Assembly: GCA_002118135.1 (NCBI GenBank)
Contig: BDIU01000432.1
Coordinates: forward strand, 1 to 41,917
Direction: 5' to 3'
Origin: Trebouxia sp. TZW2008
Taxonomy: Eukaryota; Chlorophyta; Trebouxiophyceae; Trebouxiales; Trebouxiaceae
Length of the DNA stretch: 41,917 nucleotides
Numbering within the stretch: the stretch's first letter is position 1; each line of letters starts with the position of its first letter. A program made the position numbers and the translations under genes. The notes beneath the pieces were generated by a model. It had not been told where the DNA came from. It did no database searches and saw nothing but the letters and a program-made list of their open reading frames with translations. Positions 1-9,795 of this stretch are shown piece by piece.

Positions 1-285
1 GCGGTACGCCTTCCAGAAAGATGTGGGGTCCTTGCTTGACATGTGCACCAGCTCAGCATTGCGTTGCTGCATCCAGGATCTCTTTGCCCTACATGTTGCA
101 GACTTGTATTGCTTCTCAGCTGTTGATTTCTCAGTTGCAGTGCTTTGAGGGCACTGCAACACATGCTTCTTGCGCTTGTATGCTTCTTTGCATGATGCAT
201 CATACCAAGGCTTTGAGACATATGCAGCTCTGCCACGCCGCTTGCAAGCTTGCGGGGTGGTCTCACGAGCTGCTTCCAATGCAAG

Positions 286-785
286 CTCTTAGACTCGGAC
301 TTTTGCGCACAAGATAGGTGCTAAGAGCTTAAGTTCGGGTCTTCTCCACGAAATAGTCGTGGGTTCGAATCCGGTATGTTACAGTGGTTTCGGAGCCGAG
401 CTCCGCGTTTCGGGCTTTACGAAAGAATTTTCAGATTCAGAATAAGAAATCAGAAAAGAATCAGAAACCCGGCGGGGAGGCATGTAACAGACTTACCCAG
501 GAATTAACACGTCGGCACTTAGAGTCGGACTTTTGCGCACAAGAAAGGTGCTAAGAGCTTAAGTTCGAGTCCTCTCCACGAAATAGTCGTGGGTTCGAAT
601 CCGGAATTTCATATTCAGAATGAGAAGTCCCCGGCGGGGAGGGATGTAACAGACTTACGTCTTCAGATCCAGGAATTAACGTGTCGGCACTTAGATCCGG
701 ACTTTTGCGCACAAGAAAGGTGCTAAGAGCTTAAGTTCGGGTCCTCTCCGCGAAATAGTCGTGGGTTCGAATCCGGAATGTTACA
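286..785 (+). mobile_element. TRIM-like miniature LTR retrotransposon array (three short LTRs)
   Basis: Three copies of one sequence of about 140 bp lie in tandem. The last (645-785) is complete and runs from TGTAACA to TGTTACA, the inverted TG...CA ends of an LTR. The middle copy (483 to about 605) has lost its 3' end and the first (about 286-383) its 5' end. Behind the first copy (385 on) is TGGTTTCGGAGCC, close to the plant primer-binding site TGGTATCAGAGCC complementary to initiator tRNA-Met. Just before copies 2 and 3 is a polypurine-like GGCGGGGAGG tract. Only about 100 bp, or less, separate the LTRs and there is no coding region, which is the definition of a TRIM. Inside every LTR is a tRNA-like 3' half: a CCACGA/TCGTGG hairpin followed by GGTTCGAATCC, a perfect pol III B box. 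A tRNA-derived SINE array is the alternative reading. Confidence 0.6.
385..401 (+). other. Putative primer-binding site of the TRIM element
   Basis: One base after the LTR terminus TGTTACA comes TGGTTTCGGAGCCGAG. It differs at few positions from the common plant retroelement site matching the 3' end of initiator methionine tRNA. The position and sequence together support the LTR interpretation of the flanking repeats. Confidence 0.5.
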
Positions 786-810
786 CTCTGCCAGTGACTC
801 ACTCAACTTG

Positions 811-1374
811 TCAACATAAGTGTTTTGCCATAACATAGGCATCCAATGTGAATGCAACACAGATCGTGCTGAAACGCGAGCTGTTATGCTGAGATTCATC
901 CAGTGCTTCACATAGCATGTGCAGTACCACTGATAGCATGTGCAGTACCACTGAGTGATGATCTGTGCAATACACCTCTGCATCGTCATTCACCTCCAAA
1001 AACACTGCAGCTGACATGCACTGGGCAGATGCAACAAAGTAGTCTATAGCACTTGACCTTGCTGATGATGCAATGCCAGAAGTGTACTTCCAAGCCTGAT
1101 CTCCTGGAGTCCGCCCATTCAGAATGAGCAAACTAGTCTCTTTGCAGAGATCCAGGAGTTATGGTCCCCAGTCTTCACTGGAAACCCAGCCTTTGTCACG
1201 ATTGCGCCTTGGTGGGATGTATGTGGGCAGATCTTCTGCTTCATCGAGGTTTCTCCCGACCCTGAGGGCGCACGTGGAGGCCACGAGGGAGCTCCTGTCG
1301 AGAGCCGGAGACCCTCGGAAGGCACGTGGGAGCCACGGGGGGTCAGACGGCAGTGTGGGGCGACAGTGAAACAA
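811..1374 (-). pseudogene. Decayed LINE-type endonuclease (EEP fold) fragment
   Basis: One reading frame on the minus strand is open from 1374 to 811 apart from a single TAA near 1134. It carries the C-terminal half of an exonuclease-endonuclease-phosphatase domain as found in non-LTR retrotransposons of algae: LLDLCKETSLLILNGRTPGD, then SSAIDYFVAS, then a TDHHSVVLHML segment corresponding to the catalytic S/T-D-H motif. No start codon, N-terminal catalytic Asn/Glu region or reverse transcriptase follows, so it is a truncated dead copy. The stop sits where a glutamine is expected (WGP-stop-LLDL). Near its 3' end it holds a perfect 21-bp tandem duplication. The upstream half (1140-1370) is much more GC-rich than the surroundings. 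Family assignment rests on remembered motifs, without a database search. Confidence 0.62.
912..953. repeat. Perfect 21-bp tandem duplication
   Basis: ATAGCATGTGCAGTACCACTG occurs twice back to back (912-932 and 933-953). It lies in the LINE fragment and adds seven residues in frame (VVLHMLS then VVLHMLC), so it arose without breaking the frame. It is the smallest example of the tandem duplication seen throughout the window. Confidence 0.9.
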
Positions 1375-1397
1375 TTGTTGAACACGCTCGATATTGT

Positions 1398-1441
1398 TAC
1401 GTCCTCGCTAATTGAATGCTACGTCCTCGCTTAATGAATGC
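1398..1441. repeat. 22-bp tandem repeat upstream of TAF6
   Basis: Two adjacent 22-bp units, 1398-1419 and 1420-1441, share TACGTCCTCGC and then TAATTGAATGC or TTAATGAATGC. They lie 265-308 bp before the TAF6 start codon, between the LINE remnant and the gene. A promoter element is possible; there is no direct evidence of function. Confidence 0.6.
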
Positions 1442-1705
1442 TTCATTTGAATGCCCCTTTGAAAACAAATGTCGAACACCGCCTGAAGCAAAGATTTAGA
1501 CTTGTTGTAAACGTACACATACAGGCTCAGTCGGACAATGAATGAGCGCGAACAGTGTTTTGTACGGGGCAGCACTTGGTGCTGGAGTCCCTTCGGTTGA
1601 TCTTGTTGAGATTGTGGTGAAAATCGACACAACAGATCGAGCGTCGCAAACCTCATCATCTGATAAATTTGGCTCGCTCTGTTCATCCTTGACAGAGAGT
1701 CAGGC

Positions 1706-4700
1706 ATGAGCTTTGTAAAAACTTCCACCGTGCACGCCATAGCTCAGAGCCTGGAAGTTTCATCTGTAAACGAGGAGGCAGCCAAAGCTTTGGCTCCAGA
1801 TGTGGAATATCGCTTGCGTGAGATTGTGCAGGTGAGTGTTGTGGTTCACGTACTCCTGTGGCTGATGACACTCGAATGTCCCAGGGACAGCACTGACACA
1901 ACATCAGCTGCCAAGCCATTTGTGACTGTCAGGAGGCGCAGAAGTTCATGCGGCACTCTAAGAGGCGAATGCTGACAACAGACGATGTCAACCAAGCTCT
2001 TCGTTTGAAAAATGTACAGGTTAAAGTTGCTCGACAACCTGCGTCTGCAAGCCCAGCCTCATTCATGCCAGCAAAACAGTGGCCTGTAAGCCATCACAAA
2101 ACTTGATCCTCCATGTGCAACATCACATTTTACTCTCAATCCAAAAGAGTGAGTCACATGGTCTTCTGCAAAGCAAGACCCTACAAAGACCAAACAATGT
2201 GTTTTGTTACAGTGTTTGCAGCAGCCAACTTGCAGAATTTTGAATTAATGCTGCCAGCACGATGTGGACAGCATGCTTGAGGCATAGCACAGCACAGCCT
2301 CTGTGTCTGAGCACGATGACTTCTCCTGCTGTTGTTGTCCACACAGTGCTTGTCTAAGCATGCATACTCTACACATAGACTGTAAGCTAATTTGCATGCT
2401 GCACGCAATGGTTGTCCAAACACAATGACTGTTCAAGCATCCATGCTGTATACCATGATTGTTCATGCAGCCATGCTGTATAGCATCATTGTCTAAGCAC
2501 TCATGCTGTGCTGCAGCCTCTGTACGGCTTCAGTGGAAAGGACCCAGCCCGCTTTGCAAGAGCTGCAGGGCATCAGGATCTGCTATATCTGCATGACCCA
2601 GAACTTACCTTTGAGCAGGTGACTTCACATCAAAGAGTCCAACAAAGCTTTTGTGCCAAGCATGGGCAAGTTTATTTATTTGCTTCTGACTCCCCAGTTG
2701 GTGTTTTGGCCCAGATATGCTGCAGTGCCCTGACCAGCATGTCACAACAACCTGATGGTCTCTGACTGAGCTTACAGGACTGTTACCTGTCACACGACAT
2801 GCCTTGTGGCTGCATTACATGATTTCTGATGTCTGTGCTACCATGAACCTCATCAACATCAATTCAGGAATGGCTTGCCTGACCTTGTGCCTTGAGAACA
2901 GATTGCCAGACAGCACACATCAATGTTGCTGTGAAGCTGTGCACAATAGTGAATTCCTGATGCTAACTCAAAACACGCTGTCAATGCCCAGACGTGTACG
3001 CATATTTTTGGTTTGTATGGCTGGCGATGTGTGTCTGACATCATGCTGTAATCCTTTGTGAATGTCCTCAGATTATACCAGCTACAGGCTACAGAGCAGC
3101 CATGCCTGAAAGCGTGTTTCGCACTATGCTGCCACAGTGCTTTGCAGAAGAAGGAGAAACAGGAAAAAAGCCTGAAACTGCATCAGCAATGCTGCAGGCT
3201 ATAGACCAGCCGCTGCCCAAGGTGCCAGCAGATGTTGGGGTCATTCCCCATTGGCTAGCAATTGATGGAGTACAGCCTGCCATCCCTGAGAATGCCGCCA
3301 TACAGCCTCGTGCAGCAAAGCGCCCCAGACTTGACCCAGCAGCTGCTGCCAGGACCAAGAGTGCTGCTGCATTTAAAGCTGCTGATGCTGGCCAAGCAGG
3401 CAAGTCTCTGTTCAGCATGCTTTGAAGCTCCACGTCATGTCTCAAAGCAGGCCTTGTGCAGTTCACATCTTGAGCATACCATTCCTCCCTGACTGTGTTT
3501 GGCAGTTCAAACTGGCATGTGTTATGAGGCTTGTTTGTGATTGTGGTGAGCTGTGGCGTTGCTGAAGCTCTTGGCAGCATGCAAAAAGTAGTGCATGACA
3601 TCTCTATGAAACTCCATGCATTGTTGGATTGCTTTAGGACCATATAGCAGCATCAATTATAATTAGCCATGCAATCATATGCAGCAGCATGAAAGGAAGC
3701 CAGTAGGGCCATGTTGTTCAAGGTGTCTGTCAAACCTTTCCATCATTGTGCATCTGAGGCCAACTGCTGCATATCCCACTCAGCAACAGGTTCCGCAGTG
3801 AAGTAAGAGTGAGCAGTAAGGCATTACTAGTAAAGGGTAAGATTACAATAAGATTACATTTAACTGCATCTATGCATGAGTGGGTTCAATCTTTTGAGTG
3901 CTGCAACAATGTGCAGGTCAGGCCGCTGCTGGCCCTACTGCTGAGCAAGCAGTTGCTGCAGCAGCCAGTGCAGAAGGCCAAGAGGCCAGCCTGGTGCGTG
4001 CGCCTGTCAAGCATGTGCTGTCTCAGGAGCTGCAGCTGTACTTTGACAGGGTTGCACACCTGCTCAGGGCAAAAGCAGGTACAACCCCTGCTCTCAGTGT
4101 TTGGGCAGACTTGTTAATGATCTTTGTCTCTGAGCTGTCAAAAGTCGTTTGAATTATAACCGGTCTGTGTTTGCACAATATGCTGATAGACATACCCGGA
4201 TCCGCGCGCCAGTGGAACACGTATTGGCCCAGGACCTGCAGCTGTACTTTGACAGGGTTGCGCACCTGCTCAGGGCAAAATCAGGTACAACCCTTGCTCT
4301 CAGTCTTTGGGCAGACTTGTCAATGGTTGTTGCCTCAAGCTGTCAAAAGTTGTTTGAGTGGTCAAGTGTCCTGTGCTGGCACAACATGCTGACAATGTTG
4401 CCATCAAGTTATACATAGCCTGAAGCATGTGCTTGTGAAGCATGTGCTGTCCCAGGAGCTGCAGCTGTTTTTTGACGGGGTGGTGCACCTGCTCAGGCCA
4501 AAACCAGGTGCAGTAGCTTAATGCCTCTCAGGCCTCAGACATGACTTGTTGTTTTCTGCTGTGCCTGTATTTGGAGTTTTTGCTGTGTCCAAGAGTGTGG
4601 TGTTCGCATGCTATTTCGACAATCTTGCTGTCGTTCTTACCATCAATTTGCATTGACTTGCAAACTGATGAAGACACCTGGCAATTGGCCCATAAGCTAC

Positions 4701-7700
4701 AAAAGCTGGCCCCAGCACAGCTTGAGTATTGCTGCTGTGTCAGAAGAAAGTGCATTCCGCATATGCCTTAGCAGCTGTGCTAGGCTTGCTGCACGTTTGT
4801 GTGCTTCTAATCACTCACCCACCGTTTCTGAATGCAGAACCAGTGCCAGCAACAGCAGCTTCCAGCGAGGGGCAGGGGCAGCTGCAAAAGGCCTCTCAGC
4901 TGCAGCAACAGAGAGCTGTGCTAGCCAGCCTTGCTGTAGACCCAGGTGCACTCTTGCATGCCTTCACAGTCATGTTTTGGGTATAAGCAGGAGTCACAGG
5001 TTAGCTATACAGAATTTTGAACTCACAGCCTGTCATCACATGTTGCTCAGAGGAGAATGAGCTGACAAAGTCACAAGTCATTTGTCAGCACTTATGACTT
5101 TGTCAGCTCATGCTCCTTTTGGCGACATGTGATGACAGGTTGTCAATTTAAACATGCTGGCTGCCTGCAGAGGAGAGGCACTCATGCAGCTTACATGTCA
5201 CTGGGCCTGTCTGTGGTGCAATGCAATCCGCCCTGCAACGATGTCAGCAGCATATGCTGTGTTGTATGTTATGCTCGCTCAGTCAGGACTTTCCATTTTG
5301 AGTTCTATTCAGTTCAAACATCGCACTGCGTAAAATGATGACAGAACAATCTGCATTGTCTGTCCATTTCAGGGCATGCCACCAGGCATAGCAAAATTAG
5401 CTGTCACACCTGCTGAACTAGAAGTCATGAAGTTTGACATTGTCTATACGACATCCTGTTGGGTCTCAATGACAGGTAAGTCAGTATTGATACAGATGGC
5501 AATCATTTCTACCAATGCTCCTGACCACTGAGCTGCATTGGAGATTATGCACATGTGGCCTGCAGCACAGCACAGCTCAAAAGAGTCTGGAGATCATATA
5601 GCTGCCAGTCCGCTCACTTCATTTAGGCATTAAAACTGCTTGCAACTTAAGCAGCTGAGCTGAGCGGCATCAACAAAACAGAGTGTTAGATGCATGTGTA
5701 GCAGAGCACCGTCTCAGTCCATACATCTGTTTGCCAGCCAGTCCCTCAGACCCTGAATCTAGCTTTGGCAAAAGTGTTGTTCTACTGCTTGGTCAGACAG
5801 TCCAGTCCAGTGATTTATCTTTGTAATGACTGCCTAAAATTGTCCTTACACCAAATTGTCCTTACCCAGATTTACCACTGCAGTCAGGATGCTATCAATT
5901 GCATTGTCTCTACAGCAGTAATGTTGTTATGTTGAATGTCCTTGCAAGGCATCCTGGGTGGCCTAGTGGCTGTTACATAAACCAGCTGCTGCACATAGTC
6001 CTGTTCCTGGGCTTCGCAGGGCTGCGTCCACCGTTGCCGCACTTCAGCAAACACATGCTTCATCTGGCTCGCACCTTAGCAAACACATTGTTTGCCTGGC
6101 TGTGCAGGGTTGCATCCATTGACGCCGTACTTCAGCCAGCTCATAGCTGAGGAGGGGCGCAAGAGTCTCAAGTCCCTGCCCACCATGAAACTGCTCCTTC
6201 AAGTCAGTTCAACCACATCACAGCTGTCTTGAAGACATGCTTTACTCAAGCACACACTCTGTTTGCTCAATGCACATCCTGACAGTGCCCCAAGTCATGG
6301 GCTGCAGCAAGTGACAGAGTAATCTAGCCCAAATTGCTCTGTATGCACCTGACAATGTCATGGGACCTCACTTGCAAGCATGTATGTGCTGCTGCTGCTG
6401 CTGTTGCTGCTGGTACTGCTGCTGCTAATGATGATGCTTTTGATGCTGCTGCTGATGATGATGACAATTGCAAGTTGCTGAGACTGTGCTGCCTGACTGC
6501 AGGCTCTGCGCAGCCTGGTGACTAATGAGGCAGTACAGCTCGAGCCGTACCTGCACCAGATCATGCCTTTTATCCTTACCTGCATGGTTGGCAAGAGGCT
6601 GGGGGTAAGCTTACCTGCCCAGCTTGGAGACTTTTGATGCTTGTGCGCTCAGACTACATGCCGATACACACTGTTCTACAGTTGTTGTCATGATTGTTAC
6701 TACCACTATTATTAGTGTCATTGTCGTGACATTTATGCATTGTGTACAGGCAAGTGGGCTGGAAGATCACTGGGCAGTGAGGGAGGAAGCTGCTAGGCTA
6801 GCTGCCCTAGTTTGTAGTAAGTATGGGCAGCCATACTACCAGATCCAGCCACGCATCACACAAGCCCTTAACACTGCGTTCCAGCAGACCGGCAACCCCC
6901 TCACCACCCACTATGGTGAGCAGCTTGCGTTCACTTGTGAGACTTATATTCTATGTTGACACGCTCCTTGAGGGTAGGTCACAAAAACCTATTTTGCTGG
7001 ATGCATCTTACTTGGACAGAAATTACCCTGCTTTACAGCAGACCCAGAACCCCCTCATTGCCTGATGTGGCGAGAGGGGCACTTTTGGGGGATCTAAATT
7101 TCTGAAATAACTGGGCAAGACTGAACAAATCTGCCTTTATGTGTCAAAAGGCTGCTACCCCTGCAAGTTGACACTGCTTATTAGCAGGGCAGCACTTCTC
7201 TGTGTCATGACCTCACTGTATGTTGTCTGAAGAGCTGAGTCCAACAGCCTCACAACAGTGTAACAGGTGTCCTAAAAGAGCCATTTGTGTGTAAGGATTC
7301 AACAGGGGCTTACCCATAGTGAAACCTAGTGTAGGTCAAAGCTGCAAAGCTGACAGCGGTGAATTGACTGCAGGTGCCATTGTAGGGCTGACAGCCCTAG
7401 GGCACCAGGCTGTTCGCAATGCCCTGTATCCTAATCTGGCACCATACCTGAGCCTGCTGCAACAGCAGATGCACCAGAGCAGCAATGAGATGAAGCGCTT
7501 TGAAGCCTACAAGTGCTTTGGGGCATTGCTGCAGGCTGCAGGCTTGGCGATTAGAGATCGCATCAAGTAGGCCTTGCTGCTTTTGCTTTGACAGCAGTCT
7601 GTTACTGATTTGCTGTGATGTGTATCTATCACCAGTCAATGTTTTGCTGCATACATTGCTGTTTTGTTGCTGAGGGAATGACTTGCCTTTGTGCTCTTGA

Positions 7701-8420
7701 TACATGAGCAGGCACAAGATAGGCTTTCTCTTTATAGCTTGTCAAGCATGCTGGACGTCTTCAAATGTTTGGCTGAGCTTACACATTGCTTGGCAGGCCT
7801 TGGTATGCTGTACGAGAGCTGCTCCGGGTCCTCACGCTTGCAAATGTGGCCAGAGTGTGCAGCTCTGTGGCCTCATTGGCACAACAGTCTTTTCAACATG
7901 CAGGTCAAGACTGTTCCCTGCAAAGGCTGGCAAAGAGGACGCCCCTGCATTTGTACCAGAGCAAGAAGAAAGTGCTGGCGCTGATCAACACAGTGATGCA
8001 AAAGACCTCAACGCTGAAAACCAAACCGCACAGGGAGGCACAGAGCAGCCAGGGGTTGCAAATGTACAACACAGGGCACATGGAGCATCAGAAGCAATGC
8101 ACATTGACTCTGCTCTTGACAGTGGCCAGCGCAGTGCTGAGCAAACTACACAAAACGCCCAGACACAACAGTCAGGAGGCCCCAAACAAACGCATGCTGC
8201 GAGGCCAACTGCGATCAAAGTGGGTGCAAAGCTGCTGAAGCTGCGCAGAACTCAGATGTCTCCTGAGTTTACGGATTCAGATCAACTTCAGAAAACGCTT
8301 AGCAATGCATGGTCGGAAACATGTGATATTGGTCAGCAGCTGGCAGTACTGTATGAGCTGTTTGGAGATGCGCTGTTTACCCATGTACCTTTCCTGCCCT
8401 GCATGGCTGCCAGTGTATGA
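1706..8420 (+). CDS. TAF6: TAF6, TFIID subunit 6 (histone fold plus HEAT-repeat domain)
   Basis: TAF6 pairs with TAF9 through a histone fold within TFIID (and in some lineages SAGA) in the nucleus. Exons I can phase: 1706-1831, 1933-2019, 2517-2618, 3198-3399, 3917-4078, 4838-4945, 6108-6202, 6503-6604, 6750-6915, 7374-7566, 7797-7903, then about 7936-8420. The start gives TVHAIAQSL...NEEAAKALAPDVEYRLREI and FMRHSKRRMLTTDDVNQAL, the TAF6 histone fold. Next come WLAIDGVQPAIPEN, an NLS-like AAKRPRLD, and the TAF6C HEAT region (VKHVLSQELQLYFD, LHPLTPYFSQLIAEE, LEPYLHQIMPFILTC, LTTHYG/GAIVGLTALG). The C-terminus has DIGQQLAVLYELFGD, as in plant TAF6. Predicted length is about 644 aa. Intron 4 has a GC donor (GCAAGT at 3400). 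The join near 7904-7935 is uncertain: the frame changes and only a 32-nt intron would fix it. Tandem copies of the exon-5 end and a fragment of exon 9 lie in introns. Confidence 0.95.
3994..4507 (+). repeat. Three tandem copies of the TAF6 exon-5 end in intron 5
   Basis: The 3' part of exon 5 (RAPVKHVLSQELQLYFD...RAK, 3994-4078) recurs at about 4203-4285 (RAPVEHVLAQDLQLYFD) and 4430-4507 (VKHVLSQELQLFFDGVVHL). All three end at a GT donor in phase 1. The start of the following intron is duplicated too (GTACAACCC, CTCTCAGT, TTTGGGCAGACTTGT). Spacing is about 210-220 bp. Copies 2 and 3 lack the 5' part of the exon and no acceptor in the needed phase is visible, so they are probably unused. Confidence 0.88.
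5029..5139. repeat. 111-bp imperfect palindrome in TAF6 intron 6
   Basis: The outer arms CCTGTCATCACATGT (5029-5043) and ACATGTGATGACAGG (5125-5139) are exact reverse complements. The inner arms ATGAGCTGACAAAGTCA (5057-5073) and TGACTTTGTCAGCTCAT (5095-5111) are also exact. The transcript would fold into a long hairpin. A MITE-like insertion or an intronic hairpin RNA are both possible; no target-site duplication was established. Confidence 0.8.
5373..5475 (+). other. Orphan exon-like segment inside TAF6 intron 6
   Basis: A stretch of 103 nt is bounded by a good acceptor (CATTTCAG) and a textbook donor (GTAAGT) and is open in phase 0, encoding GMPPGIAKLAV...EVMKFDIV...SCWVSMT. Insertion between TAF6 exons 6 and 7, which join in phase 1, would hit a stop, and TAF6 homologues have nothing here. 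It could be a poison exon, a stray exon of something else, or chance. Confidence 0.35.
6388..6470. repeat. CTG/GAT trinucleotide-rich tract
   Basis: Interrupted runs of GCTGCTGCT followed by GATGATGAT units lie in TAF6 intron 7. This is a low-complexity microsatellite; the apparent open frames over it (poly-Ala/Asp or poly-Ser) are artefacts. Confidence 0.85.
7037..7070 (+). repeat. Fragment of TAF6 exon 9 in the next intron
   Basis: CAGCAGACCCAGAACCCCCT and the following CATTGCC resemble the end of exon 9 (CAGCAGACCGGCAACCCCCT, then CACCACC), about 150 bp downstream of it. The Gly-Asn-Pro-Leu-Thr-Thr-His-Tyr-Gly end is lost and a TGA follows. It looks like a dead partial exon duplicate. Confidence 0.6.
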
Positions 8421-8795
8421 TCATGCAGGCATGCCTGACGGCGTAAAAACGATTTCGGATACAAAGAGTGCTGTGCATGTGTCCTTCAAAGAATGCATGA
8501 TACATGATGGGAAATATGAATGGTGCCTTGCAGTGTATGATACCTGGTACATGCTGATATGGTACGTACGCACAACGACGATGCACAAATTCAGCAGTCA
8601 ACTGTGGTCAGCGGCATTGCTTCTCACCTCGGAGGGTCTGAAAGTGGGGTAGAGAGGGGGATGGGCTGGGACCCCAAAGTATGGTTTCGGAGCGTACCTA
8701 TCGGTTTGCCACCTGCACAACGACCACGGCCTGCATTTGCGTTGCGCACCGTTTTGGGTAAAGTACTTGTGCCCTTCTGTCCGATATACAGCCTG

Positions 8796-9795
8796 ATGCA
8801 AATTCAAAGTCTCCACTGCCGTGTCGGCCACGCCCATTCTGCTGCAGCCCGCCAGGTCAGGACAGGCATCCGCAACTGTGTTTGCAGGTCGTTCAACTCT
8901 TTGCGATATGCAGCGCTGTTGCAGGTCACTTGCTTGCGCAGCCAAGCCTCATTTGCCGGCGCACGACTGCGACCGAACTCTGCTGGCTGTTCGTCGTCAC
9001 GAAACCGAAGCGCCAGCCTCAAGTGCACAGCACTATTTGACAAGCTCCCCTTTGGCAAAAAGGATGGCGCAAAGAAAGACGCAAAGAGCCAGGTGCCAGA
9101 AGTAAACATCGGCAAGATCGAGCTCACGACAGACAATGAAAGCATACAAGACGTCATGGCGTTCACAGGGCCTGCTCCTGAGGTATGTATTTCACTTACA
9201 TGTCACTTGGGCATAAGAGCATCTGCCCCATCACTGACACCTAAGCTGTGCACATGGCGCACAATTCTGCACAGCGCATAGCCATTACAGGTGTCGCTGC
9301 TGAGGCTGCTGTATCAAGCTGACACCTGACCCAAGTGGTCCTGCAAGTTGCTGACCATGAGTGCTGAGCATTAAGCAAAAGTTGATGATTCAAGTCTGGG
9401 GTATATGTTTGTTGACGTGTGTCTGGACCCCAGGTTAGTGATCACCAAAGTGCATACTTGCGCTGCAGAGAGTCAATGGCAGACTAGCGATGCTGGCGTT
9501 TGTAGCAGTTGTGTTTGGTGAGCTGACCACTGGAAAGTCAGTTTTGGAGCAAGTACCCACAGTACCCTTCAGAATAATCTTCATTTCAGCACTGATATCA
9601 GTTGCATCAATTGTACCCAAGTACAGCAGTGGCACATCTCTTCAAGAGTTGACAGAAGCAGCCAGCCGGACAGGCATGCCACAACAGCTCAGATTCTTCA
9701 ACAAAACACATGAAGTCTGGCTAGGCAGAGTTGCCATGCTTGGTTTCACTGGCCTAATTGGTGTTGAGATTTTCAAAGGCTCCGCCCTTTTTTGA
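8796..9795 (+). CDS. ELIP/CBR-type early light-inducible, LHC-like chloroplast protein
   Basis: Two exons (8796-9182 and 9469-9795) join in phase 0 and encode about 237 aa. ELIPs are thylakoid proteins that bind chlorophyll and carotenoid transiently and protect against photo-oxidation. The first ~75 residues are rich in Ser, Arg and Ala and poor in acidic residues, like a chloroplast transit peptide. Then come a Lys-rich stretch and FTGPAPE|RVNGRLAMLAF, the first Cab-type chlorophyll-binding helix, interrupted by the intron. A middle helix (FRIIFISALISVASIVP) follows, and then a second Cab helix (HEVWLGRVAMLGFTGLIGVE) ending in FKGSALF, as in ELIPs and Dunaliella CBR. The start is the only upstream ATG that leaves a sensible transit peptide; a shorter start is possible. 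The 5' end is CG-rich. It lies 375 bp after TAF6, in the same direction. Confidence 0.93.

Noticed and set aside
290..785. Functional tRNA-Leu(TAA) genes in the 0.3-0.8 kb repeats
   Set aside because: The B box and a TTAAG anticodon-like loop look right, but anticodon, T and acceptor stems do not pair, and the segment recurs identically inside LTR-like units.
3089..3643. 184-codon minus-strand frame opposite TAF6 exon 4
   Set aside because: It mirrors a conserved TAF6 exon in the antisense frame and has no motif or splice context.
7397..7717. Minus-strand frame opposite TAF6 exon 10
   Set aside because: Shadow of the conserved HEAT-repeat exon on the plus strand.
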